64,000 nucleotides of DNA from Lachnospiraceae bacterium (GCA_017614155.1 JAGACK010000017.1:157706-221705), one strand, 5' to 3'; shown: positions 36,155-45,986, counted from the first letter of the stretch. Program-made: numbers and translations. Notes: a model not told the origin generated them from the sequence alone.

Positions 36155-37870
36155 TCAGAGTTTGAAGAATTCCATCTCCTTATGAAGCTTTTCTGCAAGT
36201 TCCCTTAAGTCCGAAGCGGAATGGTTTATGACCTCGAAGGTCGCATTCAGTTCCTGCATGGAAGCGTTTGTCTCCTGCGTCGATGCCGCATTCTCCTCTG
36301 AGATCGCCGACAGGTCGTCTATGACTCCGACAACGGCATTCTTTGCATTGTTCAGGTTGTCTACCATAGCCGTGATGTCCATGGAACTGTCAGATACAGC
36401 CTGCACTCCGACTGCCATATCCTCCATATCCTTCCTGGTAGAATCAAGCTGCTCGTTCTGGGCCTCGAATTCCTTGTTGAGGTCGCCGAGCCTCTGTACG
36501 CTCTTTTGTGACTCGGTTACCAGGTCGGTAACTATCTGTCCTATATTGACTGCCGCATCGCCTGACTGCGCCGCCAGCGAACCGATCTCGGTAGCAACGA
36601 CCGCAAATCCCTTTCCTGCCTCTCCTGCCCTTGCAGCCTCGATCGATGCATTCAGTGAAAGCAGATTGGTCTGCTCGGAAATTGCCGTTATGACATTTGA
36701 TGCTTCAGCTATCTTTTCGACAGCCTCATTGGTTGCCCTGATCTGCCTGTCTATGACACCGACTGACTCAACGACTCCCGCATTCTGATCTATCAGCTTG
36801 TTCAGGGCGTCCATCGCGTTCTGGCAGGACTCCTGCATATCCTTTGCCTGCTTTGAAAGCTCTTCTATGCTTGCCGTTATGCCGTCTATGTCATTGCCCA
36901 TATCGGCAGTATTCGTGGCAGCAGTCTGAATGCTCTCAGCCTGGGAAATCGCGCCCTTTGAAATCTCCTCAACTGCCGAGCTGACCTGTCCTGATGCATC
37001 GGCTGCCTGCGAAGCCGATCCTGAAAGCTCATCTCCGGAGCTTGTAACCTCTTCAGACATCTGCTTTGCATCCCCGATGATCTCCTTCAGCTTGTCTCTC
37101 ATGACAACCGTGCTCTCGGCGATGATGCCGATCTCGTCCTTCCTGTTGTAAGCCTTGTCTTCGATCTCAACACTAAGGTTTCCGTCAGCAAGGCCAAGGA
37201 TTGATTGCTGGATGGAAAGCATGGCTCCGCTGATCTTTATTTCCAGATATATTGCAAGCGGTATGGCAACGAGGAGGAAAAGGAGCGATATGCCACCCAT
37301 GGTAAATATCGCGCTTCTCGTATTCTTTGAAATATCCTCGCTCTCTCTTCCGGCAAATATCATTCCGTTTATAACACCGCTGCTGTTCGTCAGAGGCACA
37401 TAATATCCGTAGTATTTTTTTCCTTCTATGGTGATGTTTTTTGCAAGATAAGGCTTTCCGCCCTCCAGCACTTCCTTGATGACAGCATCGGCAGCATCCG
37501 TACCGACTATCCTGTCAGTGGAACCGGCCTTTGTCAGTGTGGTTATCCTCCTCGTCTTTCCGATGAAGATGGTATAATCAACGCCTGTAAGCTCCTTCAG
37601 CCTGTCCATGTCGGCCATGATATCCTCTTGCCTGTTATAGCCGTTTATGATGACCTCGTCATTGAAATCGACCGTCCAGCTGCCGTGATAAGCAGCCTCC
37701 AGAAATACATCCAGATGATTGCAGGTAGCCTTCAGCTCTTCTTCGATCATACCCTCATAGGTCTTTCTAATCCTTATCGTACCTACGACGGTCAGCAGCA
37801 CCGAAAGCGCCAGCAGAGCCGCTATGGCTATGATCACGATCTTGCGTATAACCTTTCCTTTTCTTACCAT
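36155..37870 (-). CDS. methyl-accepting chemotaxis protein with extracellular cache domain
   Basis: A 571-residue chemoreceptor. A membrane helix at about 10-33 ([20 protein letters not shown]) is followed by an extracellular single-cache-like domain to about 185 ([38 protein letters not shown]), a second helix at about 187-210, and a HAMP domain. The cytoplasmic signalling domain has the hairpin tip [19 protein letters not shown] and [20 protein letters not shown]. It would pass ligand signals to CheA/CheW, which are not in the window. It ends at the bidirectional terminator. Confidence 0.95.
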   Translation of the reverse strand: MVRKGKVIRKIVIIAIAALLALSVLLTVVGTIRIRKTYEGMIEEELKATCNHLDVFLEAAYHGSWTVDFNDEVIINGYNRQEDIMADMDRLKELTGVDYTIFIGKTRRITTLTKAGSTDRIVGTDAADAVIKEVLEGGKPYLAKNITIEGKKYYGYYVPLTNSSGVINGMIFAGRESEDISKNTRSAIFTMGGISLLFLLVAIPLAIYLEIKISGAMLSIQQSILGLADGNLSVEIEDKAYNRKDEIGIIAESTVVMRDKLKEIIGDAKQMSEEVTSSGDELSGSASQAADASGQVSSAVEEISKGAISQAESIQTAATNTADMGNDIDGITASIEELSKQAKDMQESCQNAMDALNKLIDQNAGVVESVGVIDRQIRATNEAVEKIAEASNVITAISEQTNLLSLNASIEAARAGEAGKGFAVVATEIGSLAAQSGDAAVNIGQIVTDLVTESQKSVQRLGDLNKEFEAQNEQLDSTRKDMEDMAVGVQAVSDSSMDITAMVDNLNNAKNAVVGVIDDLSAISEENAASTQETNASMQELNATFEVINHSASDLRELAEKLHKEMEFFKL

Positions 37871-37969
37871 ACCGTTTCCCTCACATTTCTAATTCTTCAT
37901 CTCCAAAGCAAAACAGAAATGAGCATACAAATATAAGCAGATTGTATCACATATCAGGGCGATTCACAA

Positions 37970-38002
37970 CAAAAAACCCACGGCATGAAGAATGCCGCAG
38001 GT
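37970..38002 (-). terminator. terminator after metA
   Basis: On the minus strand ACCTGCGGCAT, a TCTTC loop and ATGCCGTGGGT form an 11-bp stem with two wobble pairs, followed by TTTTTT. It closes the pfkB-to-metA train shortly after the metA stop. Confidence 0.9.
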
Positions 38003-38008
38003 TCTTAT

Positions 38009-38917
38009 TTATCCAATATCATAGGGGGTCAGCTGATATACATAATAGTTCAGCCAGTTCGTATACAGATTATTGGCATGTGACCTCCACTGCAGATGAG
38101 GCATGGCTTCGGGATCATCGCCCGGATAATAATTTACCGGAACGGCCGTATCAAGGCCCTTGTCCCTGTCCCGACGATACTCCCTGTCAAGCGTCATCCT
38201 GTCATATTCGGGATGTCCCATAACAAATACAAATCTCCCGTTCTCCGCCGTACACAGATACACACCGGATTCATCCCCCTCCGCAAGCACCTTTATCTCA
38301 GGGCAGGAGTGGATATCCGATGAAGAATTCTGCGTATATCTCGACGCAGGAGCATAAAAAATATCATCAAAGCCTCTTACGAGAGGATCCTTTCTGTGAA
38401 GCAGCTTTTGCGGAAAGATTCCGAACAGTTTCCTTTCAAGAGGATGCTTTCTGATTCCATAGTGATAATAAAGACCGGCCTGGGCTCCCCAGCACAGATG
38501 CACGGTGCTGGTGACATTTTTCTTTGTCCACTCAAAGATTTCCTTCAGCTCATCCCAGTAGTCAACTTCTTCAAATTCAAGATTTTCGACCGGTGCCCCG
38601 GTAATGATGAATCCGTCAAATCTCTGATCCTTTATATCAGACCAGACCTGATAAAACCTGTTCAGATGATTTGCCGAAACATTCTGGGAAATATGGCTCT
38701 CGACTATGACAAAGGTAATGTCGATCTGAAGGGGTGTGTTTGAAAGCTCCCTTAAAAGCTGAAGCTCGGTATCTTCCTTCAGCGGCATGAGATTCAGGAT
38801 TCCGATCTTTAGGGGCCTGATATCCTGATGGATGGATCTGTCATCATCCATCACAAATATATTTTCATCCTCAAGAATGCTGCGGGCAGGCAGATCCCTT
38901 TGAACCTTTATCGGCAT
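38009..38917 (-). CDS. metA: homoserine O-acetyltransferase/O-succinyltransferase (MetA family)
   Basis: A 302-residue MetA-family acyltransferase for the first committed step of methionine synthesis. Catalytic Cys142 is in HLCWGAQAG; His235 and Glu237 are in VMGHPEYDR. Residue 111, which separates acetyl-CoA from succinyl-CoA users, is Glu (TGAPVENLEF), the form seen in acetyltransferases such as that of Bacillus cereus. So acetyl-CoA is the more likely donor. It is the last gene of a leftward train after a lipoprotein gene (6-bp gap) and is followed by a terminator. I see no SAM riboswitch nearby. Confidence 0.95.
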   Translation of the reverse strand: MPIKVQRDLPARSILEDENIFVMDDDRSIHQDIRPLKIGILNLMPLKEDTELQLLRELSNTPLQIDITFVIVESHISQNVSANHLNRFYQVWSDIKDQRFDGFIITGAPVENLEFEEVDYWDELKEIFEWTKKNVTSTVHLCWGAQAGLYYHYGIRKHPLERKLFGIFPQKLLHRKDPLVRGFDDIFYAPASRYTQNSSSDIHSCPEIKVLAEGDESGVYLCTAENGRFVFVMGHPEYDRMTLDREYRRDRDKGLDTAVPVNYYPGDDPEAMPHLQWRSHANNLYTNWLNYYVYQLTPYDIG

Positions 38918-38923
38918 TTCTGA

Positions 38924-39712
38924 TCACTCCTCCAAAACATATTCCGGTCTGCCGGCAGCGCTTCTGACGATAAGACTCAGTGTTTCTATGTTTTCCGCGT
39001 CAGCTTCGGACATCTCGCATATCAGGACCGTATCCGCGCTGTCTCCCGCAGGTATGACGGAGGAATATTTAGACAGATCGTTTTCAAGTATCGTCTGCTG
39101 AAGAGTCCTTCTTTCACCGTTGACCCTCAGCCTGAACTGGGGCTTGACCGAAAGAACATCGCATTCCATATCCTGATCCGATTTGTTTGAGACCAGAAAA
39201 TGAACTATCAGCAGCCTGTCTCCCTGGGCCGCTGTCATTCCCATGATTATATTATCGGACATCGAACTGTCCGGATATGAAACGGCAACATCATAGCCTG
39301 TGTATTCCACATCAAATTCCGGTATATCTATGGCTTCTGCTATGGATATCTCCGGCACCGGCACAGCATCCCCGGCATTTCCTTCTCCGCCCGAACCGTT
39401 GCCGTCTGACGGCTGATCCTGCGCGTTAGCGGATACTCCCCTCTGCATTGCTATGAAATTCTTCTTTTTGGCATCCAGATCTATCTGCTTCTGATACTCT
39501 TTCCGAACAGTCTTCAGATCAACAAGCCTGGAATTGGAATACTTGTTGTGCTTTGAAACCACATCGGTAGAATAATCAGTCACGATCTGCGAATTCTCAT
39601 CGGTCAGTTCTACATGCTGTCCGAAAGCACATCCTGCAGCAAAAAGGGAAATCATTATGATCATTGTCAAAACAGACGCTTTTCTCACTTTTTCCTCCCG
39701 AGGCCTTTTCAC
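38924..39712 (-). CDS. predicted lipoprotein, function unknown
   Basis: A 262-residue protein with a signal peptide and lipobox (MIIMISLFAAGCAFG), so the mature protein is anchored outside the membrane at the Cys near residue 28. A helical segment (SRLVDLKTVRKEYQKQIDLD) and a low-complexity Gly/Ser/Asn linker near 95-115 lead to a beta-rich C-terminal domain (VHFLVSNKSDQDMECDVLS) resembling DUF4352/DUF5067-type immunoglobulin-like folds found in Firmicute lipoproteins. Its start overlaps the stop of the histidine kinase gene by 4 bp, so it may serve as an accessory to that sensor. No specific function can be given. Confidence 0.7.
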   Translation of the reverse strand: MKRPREEKVRKASVLTMIIMISLFAAGCAFGQHVELTDENSQIVTDYSTDVVSKHNKYSNSRLVDLKTVRKEYQKQIDLDAKKKNFIAMQRGVSANAQDQPSDGNGSGGEGNAGDAVPVPEISIAEAIDIPEFDVEYTGYDVAVSYPDSSMSDNIIMGMTAAQGDRLLIVHFLVSNKSDQDMECDVLSVKPQFRLRVNGERRTLQQTILENDLSKYSSVIPAGDSADTVLICEMSEADAENIETLSLIVRSAAGRPEYVLEE

Positions 39713-41289
39713 GCTCTGTCAAGTTCAAAATAAAAGGCGACTCCGTTATCATAGTTTACCACACCGCAGTCATTACTTAAAGAGTCCATTACAGCCTTTA
39801 CGATCGAAAGCCCTATCCCGGTGCCTCCCACCTCACGGCTCCTTGCCTTGTCCACCTTGTAAAATTTCTCCCAGATATGCCCTATCGCCTCTTCAGGGAT
39901 CGGTTCACCGGTATTAAATACAGTCACTCTGACTTTTTCTTCCGTTTCCTTCATGGATACATCTATACGTTTTTCTCCGCCGCAATAATGGATGGCGTTT
40001 GAAAACAGGTTCAGGAATACCTCTTCGACCATAAACTCATCCCCCCACACATAGAAGGGATCATTATTCTCAAGAGTAGCCGATGCGTCAAACTGCTTGA
40101 GCATGATATCCGAGGAAGTCATGCAGTTTTTTATCAGTTCCGTCAGGTCAAACCTTTCAAGCTTGACTTCTTCATTTCCAAATTCCAGCCGGTTGAGCGT
40201 CAGCAGGTTTTTGACCATCTTGTTTATCCTTTCGGACTCATCCATGATCACATCACAGTAAAAATTCCTGCTTTCCTCATCAGAACTGATATTATCCTTC
40301 AGTCCCTCGGCATATCCCTGGATCAGTGCTATGGGCGTCTTGAGCTCATGAGATACGTTCGAGACAAATTCCATCCTCATGTTCTCGATTTCTTCTCTTT
40401 TTTCGATATCCTTCTTCAGCTCGTTGTTGGCAGTGCGGAGATCCGACATGGCTTCCTTCAGCTTCACTGATAACTCGTTGATATGCGCACCGAGCTCATC
40501 TATCTCATTTTTGCCTTTTGAATCATATCTGGCTTCGAAATCCAGATGTGCCATCCTGTCGGCAACATCGGTCATCTTCAGCACAGGATCCGTTATCTTC
40601 TTTGAGATGATCCATATGGCAGCTATGCCTATCGCCGCGGTACCTGCCATAATGTAAAACAGGAATGTATTGGCTATGGATACATTTTCCCTGATGCTTT
40701 CAAGAGGGGTCCGCATAAAGATAAGGTCGCCGTTTCCGAGCAGTCCCCACAGTTCGATATACTGTGACGAGACCATTGGGTCGTTTGTGATCGCCATGGC
40801 ATAATCATCCGTCTGCCTGAGGATCTTTTCCCTTGCGGGATTTTTGGGTGCATTCTTTCCGTCTTTATCAGTATCACTGGCATTTTCCGGCTCATCGGGG
40901 CCCTCGCGTGAAGGCGCTTTCCGTTCATCATTTGAAAGTATATGCCAGACCAGACGCGAGATCAGTATCTCCGATCTGTTCTCGGAACTGTATCTGATAT
41001 CCAGGGATGATGTCACCACGACCGCGCTTATATTATTATCATTCACAAGACTTGCGCACTCTTCGGCAAAATCATCCGAGCCGGTATCATATCTGTCCGC
41101 AAAGGAATCTATCTGTGAGTATATCCTCTCAAGCCTCTGCGTCTTGTTTCTGACATAAAAATCCTGAAGGAAAAATCTGTTGATAACGATACTTGATGTG
41201 ACTACGAGAACAAGGGCTGATATGAAGATACAAGCCAGCTGGACCCTGATCGAATGCCTGATTTTTATCTTTTTTCCGCCTGACGACAT
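39709..41289 (-). CDS. membrane sensor histidine kinase
   Basis: A 526-residue sensor kinase. TM1 is at about 14-34 (VQLACIFISALVLVVTSSIVI). An extracellular region of about 150 residues contains a Pro/Glu/Asp-rich, disordered-looking stretch (APSREGPDEPENASDTDKDG). TM2 is near 192-212, then HAMP, HisKA with FVSNVSHELKTPIALIQG (His near 311), and an ATPase domain with NAIHYCG, KVDKARSREVGGTGIGLSI. No response regulator lies in its operon; the only OmpR-type regulator in the window is at 62.0-62.7 kb. It sits between a GGDEF gene and a lipoprotein gene. Confidence 0.93.
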   Translation of the reverse strand: MSSGGKKIKIRHSIRVQLACIFISALVLVVTSSIVINRFFLQDFYVRNKTQRLERIYSQIDSFADRYDTGSDDFAEECASLVNDNNISAVVVTSSLDIRYSSENRSEILISRLVWHILSNDERKAPSREGPDEPENASDTDKDGKNAPKNPAREKILRQTDDYAMAITNDPMVSSQYIELWGLLGNGDLIFMRTPLESIRENVSIANTFLFYIMAGTAAIGIAAIWIISKKITDPVLKMTDVADRMAHLDFEARYDSKGKNEIDELGAHINELSVKLKEAMSDLRTANNELKKDIEKREEIENMRMEFVSNVSHELKTPIALIQGYAEGLKDNISSDEESRNFYCDVIMDESERINKMVKNLLTLNRLEFGNEEVKLERFDLTELIKNCMTSSDIMLKQFDASATLENNDPFYVWGDEFMVEEVFLNLFSNAIHYCGGEKRIDVSMKETEEKVRVTVFNTGEPIPEEAIGHIWEKFYKVDKARSREVGGTGIGLSIVKAVMDSLSNDCGVVNYDNGVAFYFELDRA

Positions 41290-41295
41290 GGCTCA

Positions 41296-42378
41296 TCACC
41301 TTTTGCCGGCAACAGTGATACGGTTCCTTCCCGCTTCCTTCGACCTGTAGAGAGCTTCATCGGCATCTTTCAGCGCCTCCTGGAAGGAAACCGGCTTGCT
41401 GCAGTACCTGATCCCGCCGCTCAGGGTTATCTTCTTGTCGGTAAAATCATATATCTGCTTTGAAAACTTCTCCCTGATATCTTCCATGACCATGACATGA
41501 GAATCAAAATCACCGCCCTCAAAAACAAGGACAAATTCCTCTCCTCCGAACCGTCCGGCTATCAGGAAATCATTCATGTAATCAGAGATGATCTTTCCAA
41601 AGGTCTCAAGGACCTTGTCACCGTTCTCATGTCCAAACCTGTCATTTATAGTCTTGAACTTATCAAGATCGATCATGGCGATGGAACATGGATTATCCTC
41701 GCTGCAGTAGGTCAGGGCTTCTGTTGCCTCTTTTTCAACATACTCCCTGGAAAAAAGCTTTGTCAGGAAGTCGGTTTCAAGCTTCTCCTTGTACTCCATC
41801 TGCTTATCGTGGAAATTCCTGGTCAGCCCGACCATTTCCTGATTGTACTTATTCATGACCGAAGCGATCATATTGAAAAGAGTTGCGACAAGAAGAACCA
41901 CAACAGCATTCTGGATGTAATAGGATGTATTGTAGGGATTTTCCCATGAGACGACTGCGCATCCAAGCAGTATTATGATGTAATTGTATATGAGAAGCCA
42001 CCTCTGAAGCCTGTCACTGTGAAAAATAGTACAGAAGATCATCACAAGTGACGGCGTCAGCCAAAGCGGCACATAATAGCCATGACATATGGCGGCCGAT
42101 CCCGCTATGGTTGTAAGAGCAAAGGCACAGACCACATTCTTGTTCAGCATGCTGTGGTCCCTGTTATCGTTATACTTTTTGAAGAATATAAAAGTTGCCA
42201 GATTGATCAGAAACGGCAGCAGGATCTTGAAGATTATATAGGACTGAACGCTCCTTGTCAGGCCATCGGTATAATAGAAAAAGACAAAGAAAACTATGTC
42301 TGCCGCAAGCTCCGACCAGACTATGATCCTTGTTATCTTTATGACTGTTTTTCTGATCCCGTTATTTATTGTTCTCAT
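41296..42378 (-). CDS. membrane-bound diguanylate cyclase (GGDEF)
   Basis: A 360-residue protein with six predicted membrane helices in the first about 185 residues, a short coiled linker (NFHDKQMEYKEKLETDFLTK) and a GGDEF domain. The cyclase motifs are DFLTKLFSREYVE, IDLDKFKTINDRFGHENGD and the active-site signature GRFGGEEFVLVF, all intact. No RxxD inhibitory site is obvious. The frame extends one codon to a TTG; the ATG at 42378 has GGAG at 6 nt and overlaps the pfkB gene. It should make c-di-GMP in response to a membrane or small-molecule cue. Confidence 0.92.
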   Translation of the reverse strand: MRTINNGIRKTVIKITRIIVWSELAADIVFFVFFYYTDGLTRSVQSYIIFKILLPFLINLATFIFFKKYNDNRDHSMLNKNVVCAFALTTIAGSAAICHGYYVPLWLTPSLVMIFCTIFHSDRLQRWLLIYNYIIILLGCAVVSWENPYNTSYYIQNAVVVLLVATLFNMIASVMNKYNQEMVGLTRNFHDKQMEYKEKLETDFLTKLFSREYVEKEATEALTYCSEDNPCSIAMIDLDKFKTINDRFGHENGDKVLETFGKIISDYMNDFLIAGRFGGEEFVLVFEGGDFDSHVMVMEDIREKFSKQIYDFTDKKITLSGGIRYCSKPVSFQEALKDADEALYRSKEAGRNRITVAGKR

Positions 42379-43312
42379 CAAAGACTCCGTCAGTAACAGA
42401 TCTTGTTTTCCAGATCAGGCTTCTCCACTGCTCAAGCTGCTCCACTGTCATGAAACCGTTCGAGGTTCCCATGTATCCGATCTTGTATGAAGCAAAAAGC
42501 ATGGCATTCTTTATTGAAAGCCTGAAATCGCCGGTCTCCTGGAAATAATGCAAAAAGCAGGCAAACAGTGCATTTCCGGCACCGGTTGTGTTTACAACCT
42601 CATTTGTCTTTACCGTATCGTAATGGATGTTCTCATTATTCTTTTTGTCATAGATTATCAGTCCCTTTGAACCCTGGCCAAGGATGATGATATCGTTATT
42701 GTACCTGTCCGCTATCTCGCGCACGAAATCAAAGGGATCCGTCTTTATCGTGTCATCACTGAAATAAAGGATGGATGCATTTTCAAGGAAATCCTTGTTG
42801 TAAACTTCCTTTTCGGGCAGATAAGAATGGATGTTGACCGCAATCTTTTTGTCAAATTCTTTTGCGACCTGTATGAAGGGCCTGCAGAAATTTGCATTTG
42901 AAAGCACCACCATATCGCACGCTGCTATCATTGGCGGGATCATAGACATATCATACTCGATATCACGGAGTCCCTTGATATCCTCAAATATCTGCTCTCT
43001 CCTCTCCCTGTCGTAAAGGACTACCTGGGTGGGGGTGCTGTCCATGATCCTCAGGATATGGTCGGTACTAAGCGTCACTTCCCTGCCTGTCGGATTGAGG
43101 ATGCTCATATCCTGATTTCTTCCGACAGCTGAAAGGAACTCCACTGTGTCTCCAAGCCATGAAAACGCCAGGGATTCATTATAGGCATCTCCTCCGGCCG
43201 AGGTAAAAATCGTATCGGGAATACTCCTGACCGGTTCATACTGGACCGGTATGCTGTCAACCTTTACTATCGTCTCTATCTGTGTCAGGCCTGCAACGAC
43301 AAATCTGCTCAT
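42362..43312 (-). CDS. PfkB-family carbohydrate kinase-like protein with altered catalytic residue
   Basis: A 316-residue ribokinase/PfkB-fold protein. The N-terminal substrate region has FTSAGGDAYNESLAFSWLG, and the ATP-side has IIILGQGSKGLIIYD. The anion-hole motif, normally DTxGAGD, reads NTTGAGNALF here: residue 247, where the catalytic base Asp is expected, is Asn, and the Asp at the head of the motif is also Asn241. That suggests a pseudokinase or a binding protein, unless another residue substitutes. AAGGAG precedes the ATG. It heads a train with GGDEF, kinase, lipoprotein and metA genes. Confidence 0.85.
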   Translation of the reverse strand: MSRFVVAGLTQIETIVKVDSIPVQYEPVRSIPDTIFTSAGGDAYNESLAFSWLGDTVEFLSAVGRNQDMSILNPTGREVTLSTDHILRIMDSTPTQVVLYDRERREQIFEDIKGLRDIEYDMSMIPPMIAACDMVVLSNANFCRPFIQVAKEFDKKIAVNIHSYLPEKEVYNKDFLENASILYFSDDTIKTDPFDFVREIADRYNNDIIILGQGSKGLIIYDKKNNENIHYDTVKTNEVVNTTGAGNALFACFLHYFQETGDFRLSIKNAMLFASYKIGYMGTSNGFMTVEQLEQWRSLIWKTRSVTDGVFDENNK

Positions 43313-43347
43313 ATGATCTCCTTTCGGCTCGCTTAACCTAAAATATT

Positions 43348-43376
43348 ATGTTACCATAAACCGGGAGTTTTTACAA
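43348..43376 (-). promoter_or_regulatory. promoter of the pfkB-GGDEF-kinase-lipoprotein-metA train
   Basis: On the minus strand TTGTAA (43376-43371) and TAACAT (43353-43348) are separated by 17 bp in the 76-bp gap after fumC, about 35 bp upstream of the pfkB start. Moderate match. Confidence 0.5.
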
Positions 43377-43388
43377 TGCCGTGTTAAT

Positions 43389-44786
43389 TCACTCTTTTGC
43401 CATTTCCTCAGGATGAAAGACTTCATCAAATTTTTCCGCGCTTAAAAATCCCAGAGCAACACACGCCTCCTTCAGCGATATGTTTTCTTCAAAAGCCATG
43501 TGCGCAACCTTTGCCGCGTTTTCATAACCAATATAGGGATTCAGCGCCGTGGTGAGCATCAGTGAACGGTGAAGGTTTTCATGCATCTTTTCCGTGACAG
43601 GCTTTATGCCCGTGACGCAGTTCTTTGCAAAAGAAATGATCGATTCGGATAAAAGCCTTGCAGACTGGATGAAGTTATATGCGATCACCGGCAGGAATAC
43701 ATTGAGCTCAAAATTCCCCTGGGATGCCGCAAATCCAATAGCCGCATCATTTCCCATGACCTGTACGGCCACCATGGTGACCTGTTCGCACTGCGTAGGA
43801 TTCACCTTTCCCGGCATGATCGAGCTGCCCGGCTCGTTGGCCGGTATCGTGATCTCTCCAAGACCGCATCTCGGGCCGGAAGAAAGCCACCTGACATCGT
43901 TTGCGATCTTCATCATATCCGCAGCCATCGCCTTTATCGCGCCGTGAGCAAACACTATCTCATCTCTTGATGTCAGGGCGTGAAATTTATTCTCCGCGCT
44001 TATAAAATGTGTTCCTGAAAGACCCGTAACCTCTTTTGCTGCCAGTTTTCCGAAGCCTTCCGGAGCGTTGAGACCTGTCCCGACTGCCGTTCCCCCGAGC
44101 GCCAGTTCCCTCAAAGGATCCAATGCCAGTTCCAGCATCTTTATGTCCCTTTCTACGGAAGCTCTCCACCCGCTTATCTCCTGCGCAAAGGAAACCGGGA
44201 CCGCATCCTGCAGATGTGTCCTTCCGGTCTTGACTATCCCTCTGTTTTCCTCTTCAAGCCTTTCAAACTCAAGAATAAGCTGTTTTGCCGCCGGTATCAG
44301 CCTGTCTGAAATAATAAGGACAGCCGCGATATGAAGCGCAGTCGGGTATGTATCGTTTGAGGACTGGCTCATGTTAACATCATCATTTGGATGAAGAAGT
44401 TTTTTCCCTGCAATGGCATTTGCATAGCCCGCTATGACCTCATTGACATTCATGTTTGACTGTGTCCCTGAACCTGTCTGCCATACCACCAGCGGGAAAT
44501 CATCCCACAGCTTTCCTCCGGATATCGCATCACAGGCTTCGCAGATCGCGTCACATTTTTCAGCAGTCATACGATCAGGCACAAGAGACCTGTTTGCCAG
44601 CGCTGCCGCCTTTTTCAGGACAGAAAAAGCAAGGATGATCTCGCGCGGCATGGTCTCGTTTCCCACACCGATCATGAAATTCTCCCTGCTCCTCTGGGTC
44701 TGTGCCCCCCAGTATCTGTCTGAAGGCACCTTCATCTCTCCCATGGAATCATGTTCGATCCTGTATCCATCAGTGTTATTATCCAT
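43389..44786 (-). CDS. fumC: class II fumarate hydratase
   Basis: A 465-residue fumarase converting fumarate and malate. Signatures are VWQTGSGTQSNMNVNEV near residue 95, GRTHLQDAVPVSFAQE with the catalytic His, GGTAVGTGLNAPEGF and the mobile loop GSSIMPGKVNPTQCEQV with the catalytic Ser near 318. The frame extends two codons to a TTG; the ATG at 44786 has AAGGAG at 9 nt. It follows the malic enzyme gene by 15 bp, so both are probably cotranscribed and link fumarate, malate and pyruvate. Confidence 0.97.
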   Translation of the reverse strand: MDNNTDGYRIEHDSMGEMKVPSDRYWGAQTQRSRENFMIGVGNETMPREIILAFSVLKKAAALANRSLVPDRMTAEKCDAICEACDAISGGKLWDDFPLVVWQTGSGTQSNMNVNEVIAGYANAIAGKKLLHPNDDVNMSQSSNDTYPTALHIAAVLIISDRLIPAAKQLILEFERLEEENRGIVKTGRTHLQDAVPVSFAQEISGWRASVERDIKMLELALDPLRELALGGTAVGTGLNAPEGFGKLAAKEVTGLSGTHFISAENKFHALTSRDEIVFAHGAIKAMAADMMKIANDVRWLSSGPRCGLGEITIPANEPGSSIMPGKVNPTQCEQVTMVAVQVMGNDAAIGFAASQGNFELNVFLPVIAYNFIQSARLLSESIISFAKNCVTGIKPVTEKMHENLHRSLMLTTALNPYIGYENAAKVAHMAFEENISLKEACVALGFLSAEKFDEVFHPEEMAKE

Positions 44787-44801
44787 GATCAAAAGCTCCT
44801 T

Positions 44802-45986
44802 TTACCCTTCATTCCCCAGACGCGCAACGCCGCTTTTTACCGCTGCTTCGGCCACAGCCTTTGCGACAGCGGGACCCACCTTGGGATCAAACGCGTAAGG
44901 GATGATATAATCGCTTTTCAGCTCGTTTTCCGGTATGAGTTCAGCGAGCGCTTTTGCAGCCGCCATCTTCATTTCTTCGTTGATGTCTTTTGCCCTGACA
45001 TCAAAGGTTCCCCTGAAGATCCCGGGAAATGCCAATACATTGTTGATCTGATTCGGATAATCGCTTCGCCCTGTCGCTATCACAGCCGCGCCGCCCGCCT
45101 TCGCATCATCCGGGAATATCTCCGGCGTAGGATTGGCGCATGCAAATATGATGGCATCTTTATTCATGGTCTTTACCATTTCGGTCGTAACCGTTCCCGG
45201 TGCCGAAACTCCTATAAATACATCCGCTCCGCAAAGGACATCAGCTATGCTGCCTTTCTTTTTTTCGAGATTCGTAACCTTTGCCATCTCTTCTTTGATC
45301 CAGTTAAGGCCTTCCCTTCCTTCGTAAATGGCCCCCTTCCTGTCACACATGATCACATTCTTAAAACCCGCGGACAGGAGAAGCTTTACTATCGCCACGG
45401 CAGCCGCGCCGGCTCCCGATGTAACTATCCTTACTTCTTCCTTCTTCTTTCCCACTATCTTCAATGCATTTGTCAGGCCTGCCAAAGTGATTACCGCAGT
45501 CCCGTGCTGGTCATCATGAAAGATGGGGATATCAGTCCTTTCCTTCAGTTTTCTTTCTATCTCAAAGCATCTGGGCGCGGAGATATCCTCCAGATTGATC
45601 CCGCCGAAGGATTTTGATATGAGGGCAACCGTGTTCACAAACTCATCCACATCCTTTGTATCCACGCAGAGCGGAAACGCATCAACATCTCCAAAGGATT
45701 TAAAGAGGACGCATTTGCCCTCCATTACCGGCATCCCCGCCTCCGGTCCGATGTCTCCGAGTCCCAGGACAGCGCTTCCGTCCGTTATCACTGCGCACAT
45801 GTTATGACGGCGCGTCAGTTCATAGGATCTGTCCGTATCCTTCTGTATCGCAAGACACGGCTCGGCAACGCCGGGCGTATATGCAAGCGAAAGATCCTCT
45901 CTGTCCTTTACGGGCACTCTCGATATCACTTCTATCTTTCCCTTCCACTGCTCGTGAAGCTTCAGGGATTCTTTGGCATAATCCAT
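44802..45986 (-). CDS. NAD(P)-dependent malic enzyme
   Basis: A 394-residue short-type bacterial malic enzyme that decarboxylates malate to pyruvate. Signatures are LSLAYTPGVAEPCLAI near residue 30, the catalytic Lys in CVLFKSFGDVDAFPLCVD, metal ligands in IPIFHDDQHGTAVITLA, and the NAD(P)-binding VTSGAGAAAVAIVKLLL. The C-terminal region has FACANPTPEIFPDDA. There is no fused phosphotransacetylase domain. AAGGAG precedes the ATG. It heads a two-gene unit with fumC. Confidence 0.96.
   Translation of the reverse strand: MDYAKESLKLHEQWKGKIEVISRVPVKDREDLSLAYTPGVAEPCLAIQKDTDRSYELTRRHNMCAVITDGSAVLGLGDIGPEAGMPVMEGKCVLFKSFGDVDAFPLCVDTKDVDEFVNTVALISKSFGGINLEDISAPRCFEIERKLKERTDIPIFHDDQHGTAVITLAGLTNALKIVGKKKEEVRIVTSGAGAAAVAIVKLLLSAGFKNVIMCDRKGAIYEGREGLNWIKEEMAKVTNLEKKKGSIADVLCGADVFIGVSAPGTVTTEMVKTMNKDAIIFACANPTPEIFPDDAKAGGAAVIATGRSDYPNQINNVLAFPGIFRGTFDVRAKDINEEMKMAAAKALAELIPENELKSDYIIPYAFDPKVGPAVAKAVAEAAVKSGVARLGNEG

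Noticed and set aside
44751-45617. 288-residue rightward frame
   Set aside because: Antisense to the malic enzyme gene, whose family motifs are unambiguous; composition rich in Arg, His, Cys and Tyr as in shadows.
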